From: Clostridia bacterium
GTDB taxonomy: Bacteria; Bacillota; Clostridia; Christensenellales; Aristaeellaceae
Reading direction: 5' to 3'
Length of the DNA stretch: 64,000 bases
NCBI GenBank assembly: GCA_017464305.1
Contig: JAFUDS010000001.1
Coordinates: forward strand, 1 to 64,000
Part shown: piece after piece, positions 1 through 10,282 of the stretch
How positions within the stretch are numbered: the stretch's first letter is position 1
Layout: every line of letters begins with the position of its first letter
The notes under the pieces: model-generated
The model's input: only the letters and a program-made list of their open reading frames with translations
Database searches by the model: none
Told to the model about the DNA's origin: nothing
Made by a program: the position numbers and the translations under genes

Positions 1-3000
1 CCTTTGCTTTGTTCGTAATGCTGCCGCCCAGGTCAGATTCTGTCACCGTATAGGTGTACTGAATCGTCACTTCAGCGCCAACCGCCAGATTTGCGATCGT
101 CGCCGGCAGTCCTGTTATGCTGTTATCCGTGGAGGTTACGAAGGTTCCATAGTGGTCATCTTCTACCTTCACTTCGCTCAACGCTACCGTACCTGTGTTC
201 TTTACGACTACCTTGTATTCGATCCTATCATTCAATGCATAGGAAGTCTTCTTATTCTCAACTTCCTTTTCAATGCTGATGCTCGCTACATCGGTCTCCG
301 TCTTGTCCTCATCACTCGGTCCTTCTGGTACGTTCGCAACCGCTGTGTTCTCGAACTTCTTCTCTGCCTTTGCGTCTTCCTCTGTCACTGTGTAAGTATA
401 CTTCACAGTCACTTCAGCTTCCGGTGCCAGAGAAGCTATCGTCGCTACCTTGTTATCCGTGTCTGCGCTAATGCCACTCGCCAGAGGCGTTACCAGCACC
501 GCGCCTGCTACCTTATCCTTGACTTCGATGTTCTCCAGCGTCGTGTTGCCAGTGTTCTTTACTACTACATTGTATACCAGCACATCGTTCGCCTTCACCG
601 CGCCAGTAGCGTAAGGCGTCCCATTCACTGTCGCCAGTGTCTTGGTTACGTCGATGCCAGGTGTATCCTTAACAGTTACCGTTGCTGTATCAGATTTCTC
701 GATCTCCTGTTCAGTAGTCTTAGAGTTACCCTCGCCTTCTCCCTGATCCGGATCATAATCCTCATTCGGTACAGTCACCGTTGTCTTTGCGGTCGCCTTA
801 TTCTGATAAGTGCGGGTATTTCCGGTCACTTCCTTTGTGTAGGTAAATGTCAGCGTGCCATTAACGGGTAGTGTGTAGCTATCCTCACTCTGACCCGCGA
901 GCGTCGGCAGCTCGGATTCTACTCCATCCGTATCCTCCGCAATTTCACTGGAGGTTGAGGTTTTCAGCATGTCGGTCAAGTTGGCCTTCGTAAAGGTTAA
1001 CGCAACATTGCCCTTGTTGGTCAGCGTCACCTGATATGTCAGGGTGTCTCCCAGAGAGACATTCACGCTGTCTGCGAAGTTTTTTCCATCCTTGCTTACC
1101 TTCTTATCCAGCACAAAGTCCGGTCCCAGCTTATCCGTATAATGATCTACCGGTGTGTTACCAACATAAACGGTTGCAGTGTTGGTAAACTCACCCATGG
1201 CCGCTTCCTGTCCGGTAAGGGTATGCTTCGCGGTCAGTGTAATGGATGCGCCTGCCGCCAATGCAGACGTAATCTTTACGATATGGTTCAGGCCATCCTT
1301 TTGTGAGCCATCATCATTCGAACCTTCATTCTTAATCACCGTATAGCTGATGCCTGACATGCTGGCATTGCTCTGCGTCTCGTCAAAATCTGCATTCCAG
1401 TCTACAATTTCAAAGTTTTTCACCGGCAGGTTCGAGTTATTCTCCACCGTAATAGTGTAAGAAATTGTCTGCCCTTCCTTCAATTCAGGCTCTCCACCCG
1501 TGGTATCGTGTTTCTTATCTACTTTCATCTTCACTTTTTCGAAGTAGATATTGATCACTTCATTCGGGGAAATTGTCTTCTTAATATAGTTGGCTGTGAT
1601 CGGGCCGCTCAGCGGATATGTTCCATAATCAATCCTGTCATCCCCGTCATAAACGCCTTCCTGACCGTCTTTATTCACTGTACTATGTTCAGCAAAAGTT
1701 CCAAGATCAGACTGCCCAGCCTCGGTCACAAAATTGGCCGTTTTATAGGTATATGCAAATCCCGTTCCAGCTTCAAAAGCAAACGTTCCATCAACATCTC
1801 CCACAGCTGTCCGCTGGAAGATTGCAACGTTATAACCGGGCTGCGCATATCCACTGTAGGAAGCGTTTGGTACCTCCGTATAGCTATTCAGATCATTCCC
1901 TTCACCTACCCAATATTTCACTGTATATTTCGGGTTGGTAACGTTTGTGAAGGTAACCATCAAGCTCTGATCCGAAGGCATGGTCACATCCAGCCCATTT
2001 CCTGGAGTTCCAGTTTTGATTCCCTGATCCTTGCTATGTCTCTTGTTATCCTGCACAGAGGTATACTTATTTACCAGACGGTATTTCTGATACGGGCCAA
2101 AGCCACCACCATTGCGATTAAATGTTCCGTTCGCTTCTTTCTTTCCCCAATAGCCATCAATTTCATTGAATGTTTCATGATAATCCCAGATCTCATTGAT
2201 CGTCGCACCCGTAATTTTTACATCTGTATCCTGCGGGATATTGTAAATATACAGGGCTCCAAACCCGTCAGATTCAATCTCTACGCCTGAGTCATCCGCT
2301 TGGGGAATGGCATAATTACTATTCCGGTTTCCAAGCTGATTGTTTGACCGATATGCAGCTACACTCTGATCCGCGCGTCCCATATCAGCCGCATAGTTCA
2401 CAATATAGTGGAAAGTATCATTCTTGTAATCATTATCCGGTAATTTTGCTTCGGTGTTATCCACTTGCTTGCGAATGACAAACTCTACTGGCTTATACTC
2501 ATTGGTAATTTCATAAGTAATAAGTCCTTCATCTACAGAACCTGTCTGTTTGCCCTTTGAGTTATCAACAGCTTTTAACAATGATGCATCAGAGCCAGCT
2601 TCAATATCCGTTCCATTATAGATTTGAGCCTTATGGCCTGACACAAAATCGTAAGTGTTCAGCTCTGTAACAGTTACAGTGTCTCCCGTCGGAATCAGAC
2701 CTTCCACCGTTAAGGCATATACTTCACCAGCATGAACACCTTTGACTGTAACTGTATCATCATTGTTATCCGTGATTGTAACTTTATTAGTAGCCCTGAC
2801 ATCGTTAGCTGTTGAATTCGTTCCTTCCGTCAGATTACTGGTTTTAACACCTGTAATCTTGAATTGGAAGTATTCATCCGCGTAATCATAAAAACCGGAT
2901 CCTTCTGGTCTCTTTGCTTCTTCATACCAATCCAGCTTCTTAATGAGCTTAACGCTGATCGTCTTTGCGCCAACGTTAGGAGAATCCGCTGCGGTGCCCG

Positions 3001-6000
3001 TGACTGTTTCATCACGCCCATCTTTCAGCTTAACCGTTACTGTATTGGCCGGAGAAGTAGTAAAGTCTGCTTCTACCAAATTATATTTGACAGTTACTAT
3101 CAGATTCTTTCCAGCATCCAGTTCTTCCAGCGTTACCTTTTTATCATCCTCTACGACAGGAGCTTTAGTATTCCCGTCAGCAGCAGCAGTAATCGTCGCC
3201 GTTCTGCTGCTCAGGAAGGAGCTTTCATCAACTTCAATGTCCTTCGCTACAGCATCTGAAGGATTCGATACCGTAATCGTATAGGTAATTTCATCGCCGA
3301 TGTTATGGGTTGTTCCTTCTGCCTCGGTCTGTGTGCTATCCGTCTTCGTCAGCCCATAAACAGTAAGGGTTCCCTCAAAATAGGTAATACTATAGTTGGC
3401 CAGATTTACACCGTTTGCATTCGTATATGTATTTGTATAATCTTCACCCTGTTTCTGTCCAATTGTATTTGTTGATGTACCAATACCGGTCTGTTGTCCT
3501 GTCACGTTCCAGGTTACCTTGTTCTGATCTGCTTCGATAAAGCCAACCTCTGTGACATTGTGATTTTCAAGGACAGTGTTGGCATCACCAAACTTGCTTT
3601 CAGTCGCGGTAGTAATCGTTACAGGCTTGGGATTAATAACGATATCAGCAGGCTGGCTGGTAACTGTCGTGCCATTGGCAACAGCAGTCACAACCAGTTT
3701 GTATTCGCCAACGTCTACAGGGGCAGTCTGATTATCATCAATCACGTACTTGCCATCCACGAGGTGTGCAGCAGCAGTCGCAAAAGTCACATACTCATAT
3801 TCAGTTGTGCTTCCATCTTTTAGCTGTTTCTTTGTATAGGTGAATGTCGCCGTCTGGGGCTTTCCATTTAGCCACCCTTCCGTCTGACCTTCACCCCAGT
3901 CAATATCTCCAGAGCCGGGATGCTTCTGTCCGTCATAGGTAGTCGTTTCACCTTTCGCAAGAGTTCTGGCCCACATCGCCCAGATGCCGTGATCCTGGCC
4001 GCGGAACTGATATGCCTTATCACCTTCAGTCGTATATAGAGTCGTACGCGGTTCCTCGGCAGCGGTTGCCTTCCAGTTCTTCCCCGTCGCCAAATCCTTC
4101 CAGCCAATGAAAGTGTAGGCTCCGCCATTGGCGCGATTGGTCAGATTATCATGAGGAACCAGATCTGTGATCTGGTAGGTATTATACGCGTGATTCCCTG
4201 TACCAATTTCCAAACTGGACCACAACTGTTCATCTTTAGAGTTATTCGTATAATCATACAATACGCGAGAATCGCCGCTACGTTTTACGTAATTGCTGTT
4301 GTTGCCCATCGTATCGCGGCCATCACTGAATGTTCCCCTATCCGAAGCATCAAAGTCAGCGTTGTCGATCACCATATTGTAGGTAATCGTGGGCTTCTGT
4401 GCATATACTGCGTAGATGATGGTTTTGCCATCAATATTGATTATATTGCTCAGGCTGATATCTTCAGCACGATCTGTGCCAGTAATATGGTTCTCTGATT
4501 CAGTTGACAACTGCGGCAGGTACGCGAACTTGTAATCATTGCCATAGGTCATATTGGTGCCAGCCTGGATATTCTTATCCGAATTTATTAATATCGCGGC
4601 ATCTCCAACAATTCCCCAGTGCACAATACTATCCTGGCGATCATTAACCGAGAATTCTTTCTGACCAATTGTGAAAGTGGTATCATTCTTATCTGGATTA
4701 CCAATAATGGAATATACCCTGTAAGGAGCATAGCGGGTGTCCTTATACTCCACCGTCCCATTGCCATTTGTAATGGTAATCGTCTGAACTTCGTCCTGAT
4801 TCACCGCACGGCGATATTTTGCGTCGTTACTTGTAATTTCCTTGTCGGTATCACTACCAGGGATAGAATAGGTGAGCTGTTTGATAGTCGGATTAGCATT
4901 CTCTGCCCAAACGAGCTGCAAGGTGCTGGCACCAACCGGAACGTTGGAAAGAATATAGGTATCCGTCGTGCCATCCTTCGGAGTTGCCACAATTCCAGCA
5001 GGCAGCGTCCCGAAGGAAGAAACACCCGTAATCTCAAATCTAAAGGTCGGCGCCTCATCCCCTATAGAAGCTGCATTCGTGATCGTTTCAGTCAGGGTTA
5101 ATGTTGAATAGCTAACATCGGTGATTGTGAAATCGCCGTTTTCATAGGTGATGTTATAGTTTTTTGCATAATCTGATTTTAATTCTGCCTTCGCAGGTGC
5201 CAAAACACCAGAGTGTGTCCCCGTGTTATTATCACTTGCATCGGAGCGAGTAATAGTCGGGGGTGTCTGGATTACATCTTCCTTGCCTTTTCCTTCATCC
5301 TTGCCCAGCAGACCTGAAATACTATATCCGCTGAATGTAGGATCATTTTCACCAGAATGTTTGCTATCGTTATCTGCTTTGATAATCAATGTAGCTTTCG
5401 TAATTTCCAACTGTCCACCAGTAAATGATGGTTTAATCAGATTCGTTACGTCTACAGCGTCATTTGGATTGTCCGTCTTTGTCTTTATAGTAATACTAGA
5501 TGTATCAAAATCTGTTGGCTTATATGTGTCTACATCCGTTCCCTTGACTTCTTGATTGCTCTTAAGCCCGCTTACAATGTATGTTCTACTACCAATCTCA
5601 ACTTCGAAGTCATCGTAGGTAATACCATCGCTGGAAATCTTCTGTTCAGTTCCATTGTACGGAAGCGTCTTATTCGGAACTATAAGAGTAGGTTCGGCCG
5701 CACGATAGGTCAACTTCAACTCAGAGCTTTCATCTTCCTTGATATATACACTATATTTGTTATCAGGATCATCTGTGAAGAAATCAGGCCAAATATCTTT
5801 GACGGTGTTCTTCAAATCACCAAAGTTGATTTTATCTTCATCAATTAACTTGGTTATTTTTTCCTGCAGAGAGGACATCAGGACATAAGCCCTTTGGTTC
5901 TTTAAACCATTTTCTTTAAAGCTTGTGCTATACTTTGTGTTATTGGCATCATAAAACTCAATAACGACATTGTACGGAGCCGTCTGATCAGATTTTTCAC

Positions 6001-7936
6001 CAGCCCAAACTGCCTTCAACTTGAACTGATAGACATTCTCTGCTCTATTATAGGTTACCGGGAGATCCGTTTCCGGATCACCACTTGTAATGGTAAAGGT
6101 TTCTCCTGCGTCTCCCGTACCATACATGTATCCAGTTAAGGATGTTCTTTCCAACTCCCAACCTTCAAATTCAAAACCTTCGCGGACAGGAGTAAAATTT
6201 TTATTAATCAGCTGAATGGTCGTTCCGGGTTTCAGTCCCTTTGCTGTCGTCATAAAGTCAGATGCATTCGGCGTTCCGCTTGTTCCCCAGTTTCCTTTAT
6301 TTAAGTCATAAACGACCTGATAACGTCTGGTTGCTCGAATGGTGATACGAATATCATCAGATTGGTCGGACCATGGAATATAAATATGAATATAACCGTC
6401 ACCTGTTATCTGGCACCAAGAATTCGTATTCTTGTCACTTCTCGTCAAATAATGATCGATTCCATCTTCTTTCAGAATCACTTCATAGTCACTTAAATCT
6501 TTGCTATAACCTTCCAGAATTGGACCATAAAGATCAACAGTATTAGTGCCATCTTTCGTTGTGCCGTCTCTTTGAACAAAAACCTTACCAGTTGTTGTTA
6601 GATAGTTTTCATCAGCGTTTTCCTCATTCTGGAACCAGCCGCCCTTAATAATCGTACCTTGGCGACCGTTCTTCCACTCATTTTCATACCAATAGTATTT
6701 TGTATCATATATATTTGCGTATAATTTCTCAATTCCAATAAACTCAGAGGCCCAGACTTCCTTCGAACCAATATCCTTGAAATTAATAGACAGATTAATC
6801 GTACCGTAAATAATACGATCTTCCTTTGCGGTAATTGTGAGTCTATAGTTTTCCCACGGATGAGTGTTACCTGTACATGTCAATGTCGCAGTATATCCGT
6901 TGCCTAAATCTGTAGTGATCGGATCACCATTAGGATCTGGTCTTGGAATATCGAGTTTCGTAAGTGGCACAACGTCACCTATTGAAATATTGACTTTATT
7001 CAGATCCTTATTAATATCAGGGCTGTCATTTTCTCCATTGTTATACTGATGGTACTCAGTGATATTAACTGTAAAGCTATGTGCTGGTGTATAATTTACT
7101 GTTGAAATAATGTTTGCACCTTTGGAAAAATAGTAATACTGCTGATTATCTTCACCACTGTAACCGGATTGGTTTGATCCTAAACTATACGGAATGTAGA
7201 AATTGAAGTTTGAACCCTCGAATGAGAGAGACTGAGAATCGTTTTTCTTTGTTCCTTCAATCCTTACAACTATCTTACCATCCGTCTGCTGAATCTCACT
7301 CGCTGTGTAATTTCCATTTTCATCTGCAGCGACAGTCTGGTCGCCAATTTTTACCGTCCATCCATCATTCAAGAAGTTCACACCAGACTGCTTCACAATG
7401 TTCGCAGTCAGTGTGCCTCCAACGCGTGCTACATCAGGTCCAGTAATATCAAAGAAATTATTGGTCTTGTCGTATTTCTCATCATCAATCACGACCTGAT
7501 ATTCAACTGGAATCGGGTCTTGTGCTTGGTAAGCAATCGTTACTTCCTTTGAGCCCAGTTCAATAGCGGCAAATTGATCTTCCGCGGTAGAGAAATATGC
7601 ATGATTTTCATTATCAATCGCAAATTCGTAGACCAGCAGATTCTCTACCGTCACTGGGCCAACATAAGTATATCCTTCCCACCCTGGCTTCGCAACATCT
7701 GCTACCTTTCCTGTAGGTATTTTAGCTTGCGTTGTATTTCCATCATCTGCAACCAACGTGACATCAATCATACCAGGATTTGCTGCTGCCTTTCTCGGCG
7801 CAGCTTTTAGGATCACTGCGTCCGTCACCGGGTTGGACTGCTCCCTTCCTCTCGCTGCAAAGGCAGACGTGGGCATCATCTGGAACACCATCATCAGACT
7901 CAATATCAGGGCCAATAGTCTTTGATGCTTCTTCAT
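1..7936 (-). CDS. Giant secreted multi-domain repeat protein (adhesin-like), 3' end outside window
   Basis: The frame is open from the ATG at 7936 to the left edge (2,645 codons), so the C-terminus and any cell-wall anchor are not seen. A signal peptide covers residues 1-28 (MKKHQ start, cleavage after AFAA), with a GGAGAG ribosome site upstream. Reading the frame I see: InlB/Flg_new-like beta-grasp motifs around residues 535-600 (FEGWELE) and 1280-1296 (FIGWKD); MBG-like repeats near 740-955 and 1325-1525; Cna-B or pilin-like segments near 1660-1745 and 1813-1962; and DUF11/DUF7507-type repeats at 1526-1640, 2136-2263, 2274-2390, 2424-2540 and 2550-2645, each with a variant of NTGNTTLENIEVKD. 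Such stalks are known from surface adhesins of gut Firmicutes. Binding partner unknown. The gene is more AT-rich than its right-hand neighbours. No sortase is in the window. Confidence 0.85.
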   Translation of the reverse strand, partial: MKKHQRLLALILSLMMVFQMMPTSAFAARGREQSNPVTDAVILKAAPRKAAANPGMIDVTLVADDGNTTQAKIPTGKVADVAKPGWEGYTYVGPVTVENLLVYEFAIDNENHAYFSTAEDQFAAIELGSKEVTIAYQAQDPIPVEYQVVIDDEKYDKTNNFFDITGPDVARVGGTLTANIVKQSGVNFLNDGWTVKIGDQTVAADENGNYTASEIQQTDGKIVVRIEGTKKNDSQSLSFEGSNFNFYIPYSLGSNQSGYSGEDNQQYYYFSKGANIISTVNYTPAHSFTVNITEYHQYNNGENDSPDINKDLNKVNISIGDVVPLTKLDIPRPDPNGDPITTDLGNGYTATLTCTGNTHPWENYRLTITAKEDRIIYGTINLSINFKDIGSKEVWASEFIGIEKLYANIYDTKYYWYENEWKNGRQGTIIKGGWFQNEENADENYLTTTGKVFVQRDGTTKDGTNTVDLYGPILEGYSKDLSDYEVILKEDGIDHYLTRSDKNTNSWCQITGDGYIHIYIPWSDQSDDIRITIRATRRYQVVYDLNKGNWGTSGTPNASDFMTTAKGLKPGTTIQLINKNFTPVREGFEFEGWELERTSLTGYMYGTGDAGETFTITSGDPETDLPVTYNRAENVYQFKLKAVWAGEKSDQTAPYNVVIEFYDANNTKYSTSFKENGLKNQRAYVLMSSLQEKITKLIDEDKINFGDLKNTVKDIWPDFFTDDPDNKYSVYIKEDESSELKLTYRAAEPTLIVPNKTLPYNGTEQKISSDGITYDDFEVEIGSRTYIVSGLKSNQEVKGTDVDTYKPTDFDTSSITIKTKTDNPNDAVDVTNLIKPSFTGGQLEITKATLIIKADNDSKHSGENDPTFSGYSISGLLGKDEGKGKEDVIQTPPTITRSDASDNNTGTHSGVLAPAKAELKSDYAKNYNITYENGDFTITDVSYSTLTLTETITNAASIGDEAPTFRFEITGVSSFGTLPAGIVATPKDGTTDTYILSNVPVGASTLQLVWAENANPTIKQLTYSIPGSDTDKEITSNDAKYRRAVNQDEVQTITITNGNGTVEYKDTRYAPYRVYSIIGNPDKNDTTFTIGQKEFSVNDRQDSIVHWGIVGDAAILINSDKNIQAGTNMTYGNDYKFAYLPQLSTESENHITGTDRAEDISLSNIINIDGKTIIYAVYAQKPTITYNMVIDNADFDASDRGTFSDGRDTMGNNSNYVKRSGDSRVLYDYTNNSKDEQLWSSLEIGTGNHAYNTYQITDLVPHDNLTNRANGGAYTFIGWKDLATGKNWKATAAEEPRTTLYTTEGDKAYQFRGQDHGIWAMWARTLAKGETTTYDGQKHPGSGDIDWGEGQTEGWLNGKPQTATFTYTKKQLKDGSTTEYEYVTFATAAAHLVDGKYVIDDNQTAPVDVGEYKLVVTAVANGTTVTSQPADIVINPKPVTITTATESKFGDANTVLENHNVTEVGFIEADQNKVTWNVTGQQTGIGTSTNTIGQKQGEDYTNTYTNANGVNLANYSITYFEGTLTVYGLTKTDSTQTEAEGTTHNIGDEITYTITVSNPSDAVAKDIEVDESSFLSSRTATITAAADGNTKAPVVEDDKKVTLEELDAGKNLIVTVKYNLVEADFTTSPANTVTVKLKDGRDETVTGTAADSPNVGAKTISVKLIKKLDWYEEAKRPEGSGFYDYADEYFQFKITGVKTSNLTEGTNSTANDVRATNKVTITDNNDDTVTVKGVHAGEVYALTVEGLIPTGDTVTVTELNTYDFVSGHKAQIYNGTDIEAGSDASLLKAVDNSKGKQTGSVDEGLITYEITNEYKPVEFVIRKQVDNTEAKLPDNDYKNDTFHYIVNYAADMGRADQSVAAYRSNNQLGNRNSNYAIPQADDSGVEIESDGFGALYIYNIPQDTDVKITGATINEIWDYHETFNEIDGYWGKKEANGTFNRNGGGFGPYQKYRLVNKYTSVQDNKRHSKDQGIKTGTPGNGLDVTMPSDQSLMVTFTNVTNPKYTVKYWVGEGNDLNSYTEVPNASYSGYAQPGYNVAIFQRTAVGDVDGTFAFEAGTGFAYTYKTANFVTEAGQSDLGTFAEHSTVNKDGQEGVYDGDDRIDYGTYPLSGPITANYIKKTISPNEVINIYFEKVKMKVDKKHDTTGGEPELKEGQTISYTITVENNSNLPVKNFEIVDWNADFDETQSNASMSGISYTVIKNEGSNDDGSQKDGLNHIVKITSALAAGASITLTAKHTLTGQEAAMGEFTNTATVYVGNTPVDHYTDKLGPDFVLDKKVSKDGKNFADSVNVSLGDTLTYQVTLTNKGNVALTFTKANLTDMLKTSTSSEIAEDTDGVESELPTLAGQSEDSYTLPVNGTLTFTYTKEVTGNTRTYQNKATAKTTVTVPNEDYDPDQGEGEGNSKTTEQEIEKSDTATVTVKDTPGIDVTKTLATVNGTPYATGAVKANDVLVYNVVVKNTGNTTLENIEVKDKVAGAVLVTPLASGISADTDNKVATIASLAPEAEVTVKYTYTVTEEDAKAEKKFENTAVANVPEGPSDEDKTETDVASISIEKEVENKKTSYALNDRIEYKVVVKNTGTVALSEVKVEDDHYGTFVTSTDNSITGLPATIANLAVGAEVTIQYTYTVTESDLGGSITNKAK

Positions 7937-8022
7937 GGTTCTTCTCTCCTTGCAATTTCTTTATTGCTTTGCTCAGGGTTCCTGAGGCTTGAAATTCCAA
8001 ATTTGCTATATAACCGGCTTTA

Positions 8023-8049
8023 GCGTCCACCTGTTTTGCAGGTGGACGC
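8023..8049. repeat. Perfect 11-bp inverted repeat between two secreted-protein genes
   Basis: GCGTCCACCTG (8023-8033) and CAGGTGGACGC (8039-8049) form a perfect stem with a 5-base loop. It lies just after the stop of the acidic surface protein gene and before the giant gene, both on the minus strand. There is no T-tract after it in that direction, so it is either a weak terminator or processing site, or a protein-binding palindrome. Confidence 0.6.
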
Positions 8050-8065
8050 CATGGCCGATTGGCTC

Positions 8066-10234
8066 TTAGTCCGTAATGGTATCGGCAGTCAGCAGCTTCG
8101 CCCGAATCTGAATGCCATCCGTAGCCTCGCTGACGATGATGCTGATGTCGGTGCCTTCCTGATCCAGCTTCGTCCATTCGGCGCCATCCCGGCTGGCTTC
8201 CCAAACGATATGAGGATCAGCGCTGAGGGTGAAGTAATCGGCATGAAAGTGAACCACATCGCCATAGACAGGAGCTTCGTTGCCGCTCATGGTGATCTGG
8301 ACCCAGTCCGCCAGATACTCGGTTGCTTCGAAGGGGGCAATCATGTTGCTCACGATCTCGGCATCCTCTGTCCGAATCAGGGCGCGGAAGGCACTGTTCG
8401 CATTGTCCGCATTCAGGATCAGAGAGAAGGTTTCTCCCTCGCCCAGGTCGATCCACTCTTCCCCATCGGAAGCGATCTGCCAAATGATCTCGGCCTCCTC
8501 CTGATTGGAAACCGCGGTCAGCAGAATTTCATCCTCGAAGTAATACGGAGCTTCGTATTCGCAGGAGAAGCTGGCTTCCAGGGTCGCATCCTCTGCCGGC
8601 TCTTCCGTTTTCTCCTCCGGATCCTTCTCAATGCTCTCTTCTTCCGCTTCGGTTTCAGCTTCTACGGATTCTTTGTGCTCATCCCGCCCGTCAGAGGGTT
8701 TCTCTCCCTCCGCTGCTTCCGCGGGCTCATCCGCCGCAGTATCCTGCTTCTCAGATTCCGCCTGCGCATCTTCATCCTCTACCGTCTCTTCAGCAGTCTT
8801 TTCTTCCTCAACTGTTGTTTCCGCTTCCGTATCCTCGTCGGATTCCTCGACATCTACGGTTTCAGCTTCTTCGGAGTCCGATTCGGATTCGTCAGCGTCC
8901 TCCGCTGCCGCTGCTTCCGTTTTCTCGGATTCTTCAGCATCTTCGACTTCCGCGTCTTCATCACCCACGTCGGATTCTTCAGCTTCCACGATTTCCGTTT
9001 CTTCCTCTTCATCGGACGCGACCGTCTCGTCTTCTTCCGTCACAGCTTGCCACTCTTCATCCACCGCTTCGTCAGCGGTTTCTTCTTCGGATGCTTCCGT
9101 CTTTACAACAGTGGCTACCACGACCGCAGTTGCCTTTTCCGTCGCGGCATCCTCCTCAGAGGTGGAAACATCTTCCTCCTCCGCCGGATCTTCATTGATC
9201 ACCCGCACAGTGGTCCGGACAATCGTCTCCAGCTCGGAATCGGCTTCCTCATCAATGGCTTCCGAAGCTTCCTTTTCCGCCTTCACGGGTTCAATCGGAT
9301 TTTCTGCCGGCTGGGACACCGTTTCAACTACGGGTTCAGTCGGTCTCGTCTCTTCCCGACGAACTGGAGTCAGCGGTTCGGTCACAGGAATGTATATATA
9401 GGAAGAAACAAAACCATTGCTCAGCTCCACCCGCCAAGCCAGGGCGGCCATCTCCTCTGTCAGCACAAAGGTGTAGGTATCCTCATAGGCCGCGTAGGGG
9501 AAGTCATACCAAATCGGCTCTTCAGCCGTTGGATCCTCCGAAACTCTCCAGAAGATATCCACTGGATCATCTCCAAAGAGTTCTACCTTTAAGATGGTCT
9601 CCCCGCCGATAAAGGTTTCTCCCCGCACACGGATTCTCGCCGTCACGCTGGGGACCTCTACCGGAGCTGTCACCTCGACGGAGGGGATCACGTAGGAGTT
9701 TATGTCCTCCGGATCAGCCTCCACCGCAGCTTCCTCAGAATCTATGAAGGAAACGCCTTCCTGATCCGCTTCGGCCGGCTGCGCAGGGATGATTTCTACG
9801 GGATCAGAAACCACTTCCATTTCTGGTACGGACGCATCCGATTCCGTCGCGTCTTCCTGCTCGGCTTCAGCCTCCAGATCAGACGCGTCGTCCAGCTCCA
9901 CACCTGCTTCCGCAGTCAACGCCGGCTGCTGAACCGGAGCCGCGTTATCTTCGGAAGCATCCGTGTCCTGCGGTTCCAGCGCCACGTCTGCCTCGGAATT
10001 GGGCTCGAATTGCGGCGCCAGATTCACGTCCGCATCCGGCTCCACAACCGGCTGCTCATCTGGAACCACATCGGTTGCGGGTTCGAACGCGTACACAGGT
10101 TCAAATTCCGTCTCGGAGAAATACTCCTCCGCAGCAGGCTGCCCTTCAGCCGCGAGATCCTCGCCATCTGCATAGGCCAGGACAAGGCTGAACAGCATCG
10201 TCACTGCGAGCAACAGGCTCAAGCATTTCTTCAT
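8066..10234 (-). CDS. Secreted, highly acidic protein with Ig-like domains
   Basis: Encodes 722 residues. The signal peptide ends near LVLAYADG (residues 1-23). Next come an acidic Pro/Glu/Ala-rich stretch to about residue 195, a beta-sandwich Ig-like domain (about 197-290, with FGDDPVDIFWRVSED), a very Glu/Ser/Thr/Ala-rich linker of more than 200 residues (about 295-555), and two related C-terminal Ig-like repeats (about 560-640 and 645-722) with matching IIWQIASDGEEW and IVWEASRDGAEW motifs. No LPXTG, SLH or membrane anchor is visible. A GGAGGG site sits 8 bases before the ATG. The promoter region carries LacI-type operators like those of the glycan locus, suggesting co-regulation. Function unknown; a secreted or cell-surface spacer protein is an inference. 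The neighbouring giant protein is downstream on the same strand. Confidence 0.75.
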   Translation of the reverse strand: MKKCLSLLLAVTMLFSLVLAYADGEDLAAEGQPAAEEYFSETEFEPVYAFEPATDVVPDEQPVVEPDADVNLAPQFEPNSEADVALEPQDTDASEDNAAPVQQPALTAEAGVELDDASDLEAEAEQEDATESDASVPEMEVVSDPVEIIPAQPAEADQEGVSFIDSEEAAVEADPEDINSYVIPSVEVTAPVEVPSVTARIRVRGETFIGGETILKVELFGDDPVDIFWRVSEDPTAEEPIWYDFPYAAYEDTYTFVLTEEMAALAWRVELSNGFVSSYIYIPVTEPLTPVRREETRPTEPVVETVSQPAENPIEPVKAEKEASEAIDEEADSELETIVRTTVRVINEDPAEEEDVSTSEEDAATEKATAVVVATVVKTEASEEETADEAVDEEWQAVTEEDETVASDEEEETEIVEAEESDVGDEDAEVEDAEESEKTEAAAAEDADESESDSEEAETVDVEESDEDTEAETTVEEEKTAEETVEDEDAQAESEKQDTAADEPAEAAEGEKPSDGRDEHKESVEAETEAEEESIEKDPEEKTEEPAEDATLEASFSCEYEAPYYFEDEILLTAVSNQEEAEIIWQIASDGEEWIDLGEGETFSLILNADNANSAFRALIRTEDAEIVSNMIAPFEATEYLADWVQITMSGNEAPVYGDVVHFHADYFTLSADPHIVWEASRDGAEWTKLDQEGTDISIIVSEATDGIQIRAKLLTADTITD

Positions 10235-10282
10235 CTACATTCCCTCCATTTCTGGTCGGTGATGGAAAACCTATTGTAAAGG

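Noticed and set aside
152-2290. Short plus-strand frames (152-871, 1508-2290) at the left end
   Set aside because: They lie opposite the continuous minus-strand giant gene, which has consistent repeat motifs in one frame to the window edge.
7764-8204. 146-codon minus-strand frame spanning the gap between the two secreted genes
   Set aside because: It overlaps both real genes out of frame and lacks a ribosome site.
8036-9592. 518-codon plus-strand frame opposite the acidic protein gene
   Set aside because: Composition is an artefact of repeated Glu/Ser codons on the other strand; the minus frame has a signal peptide, ribosome site and Ig-like domains.
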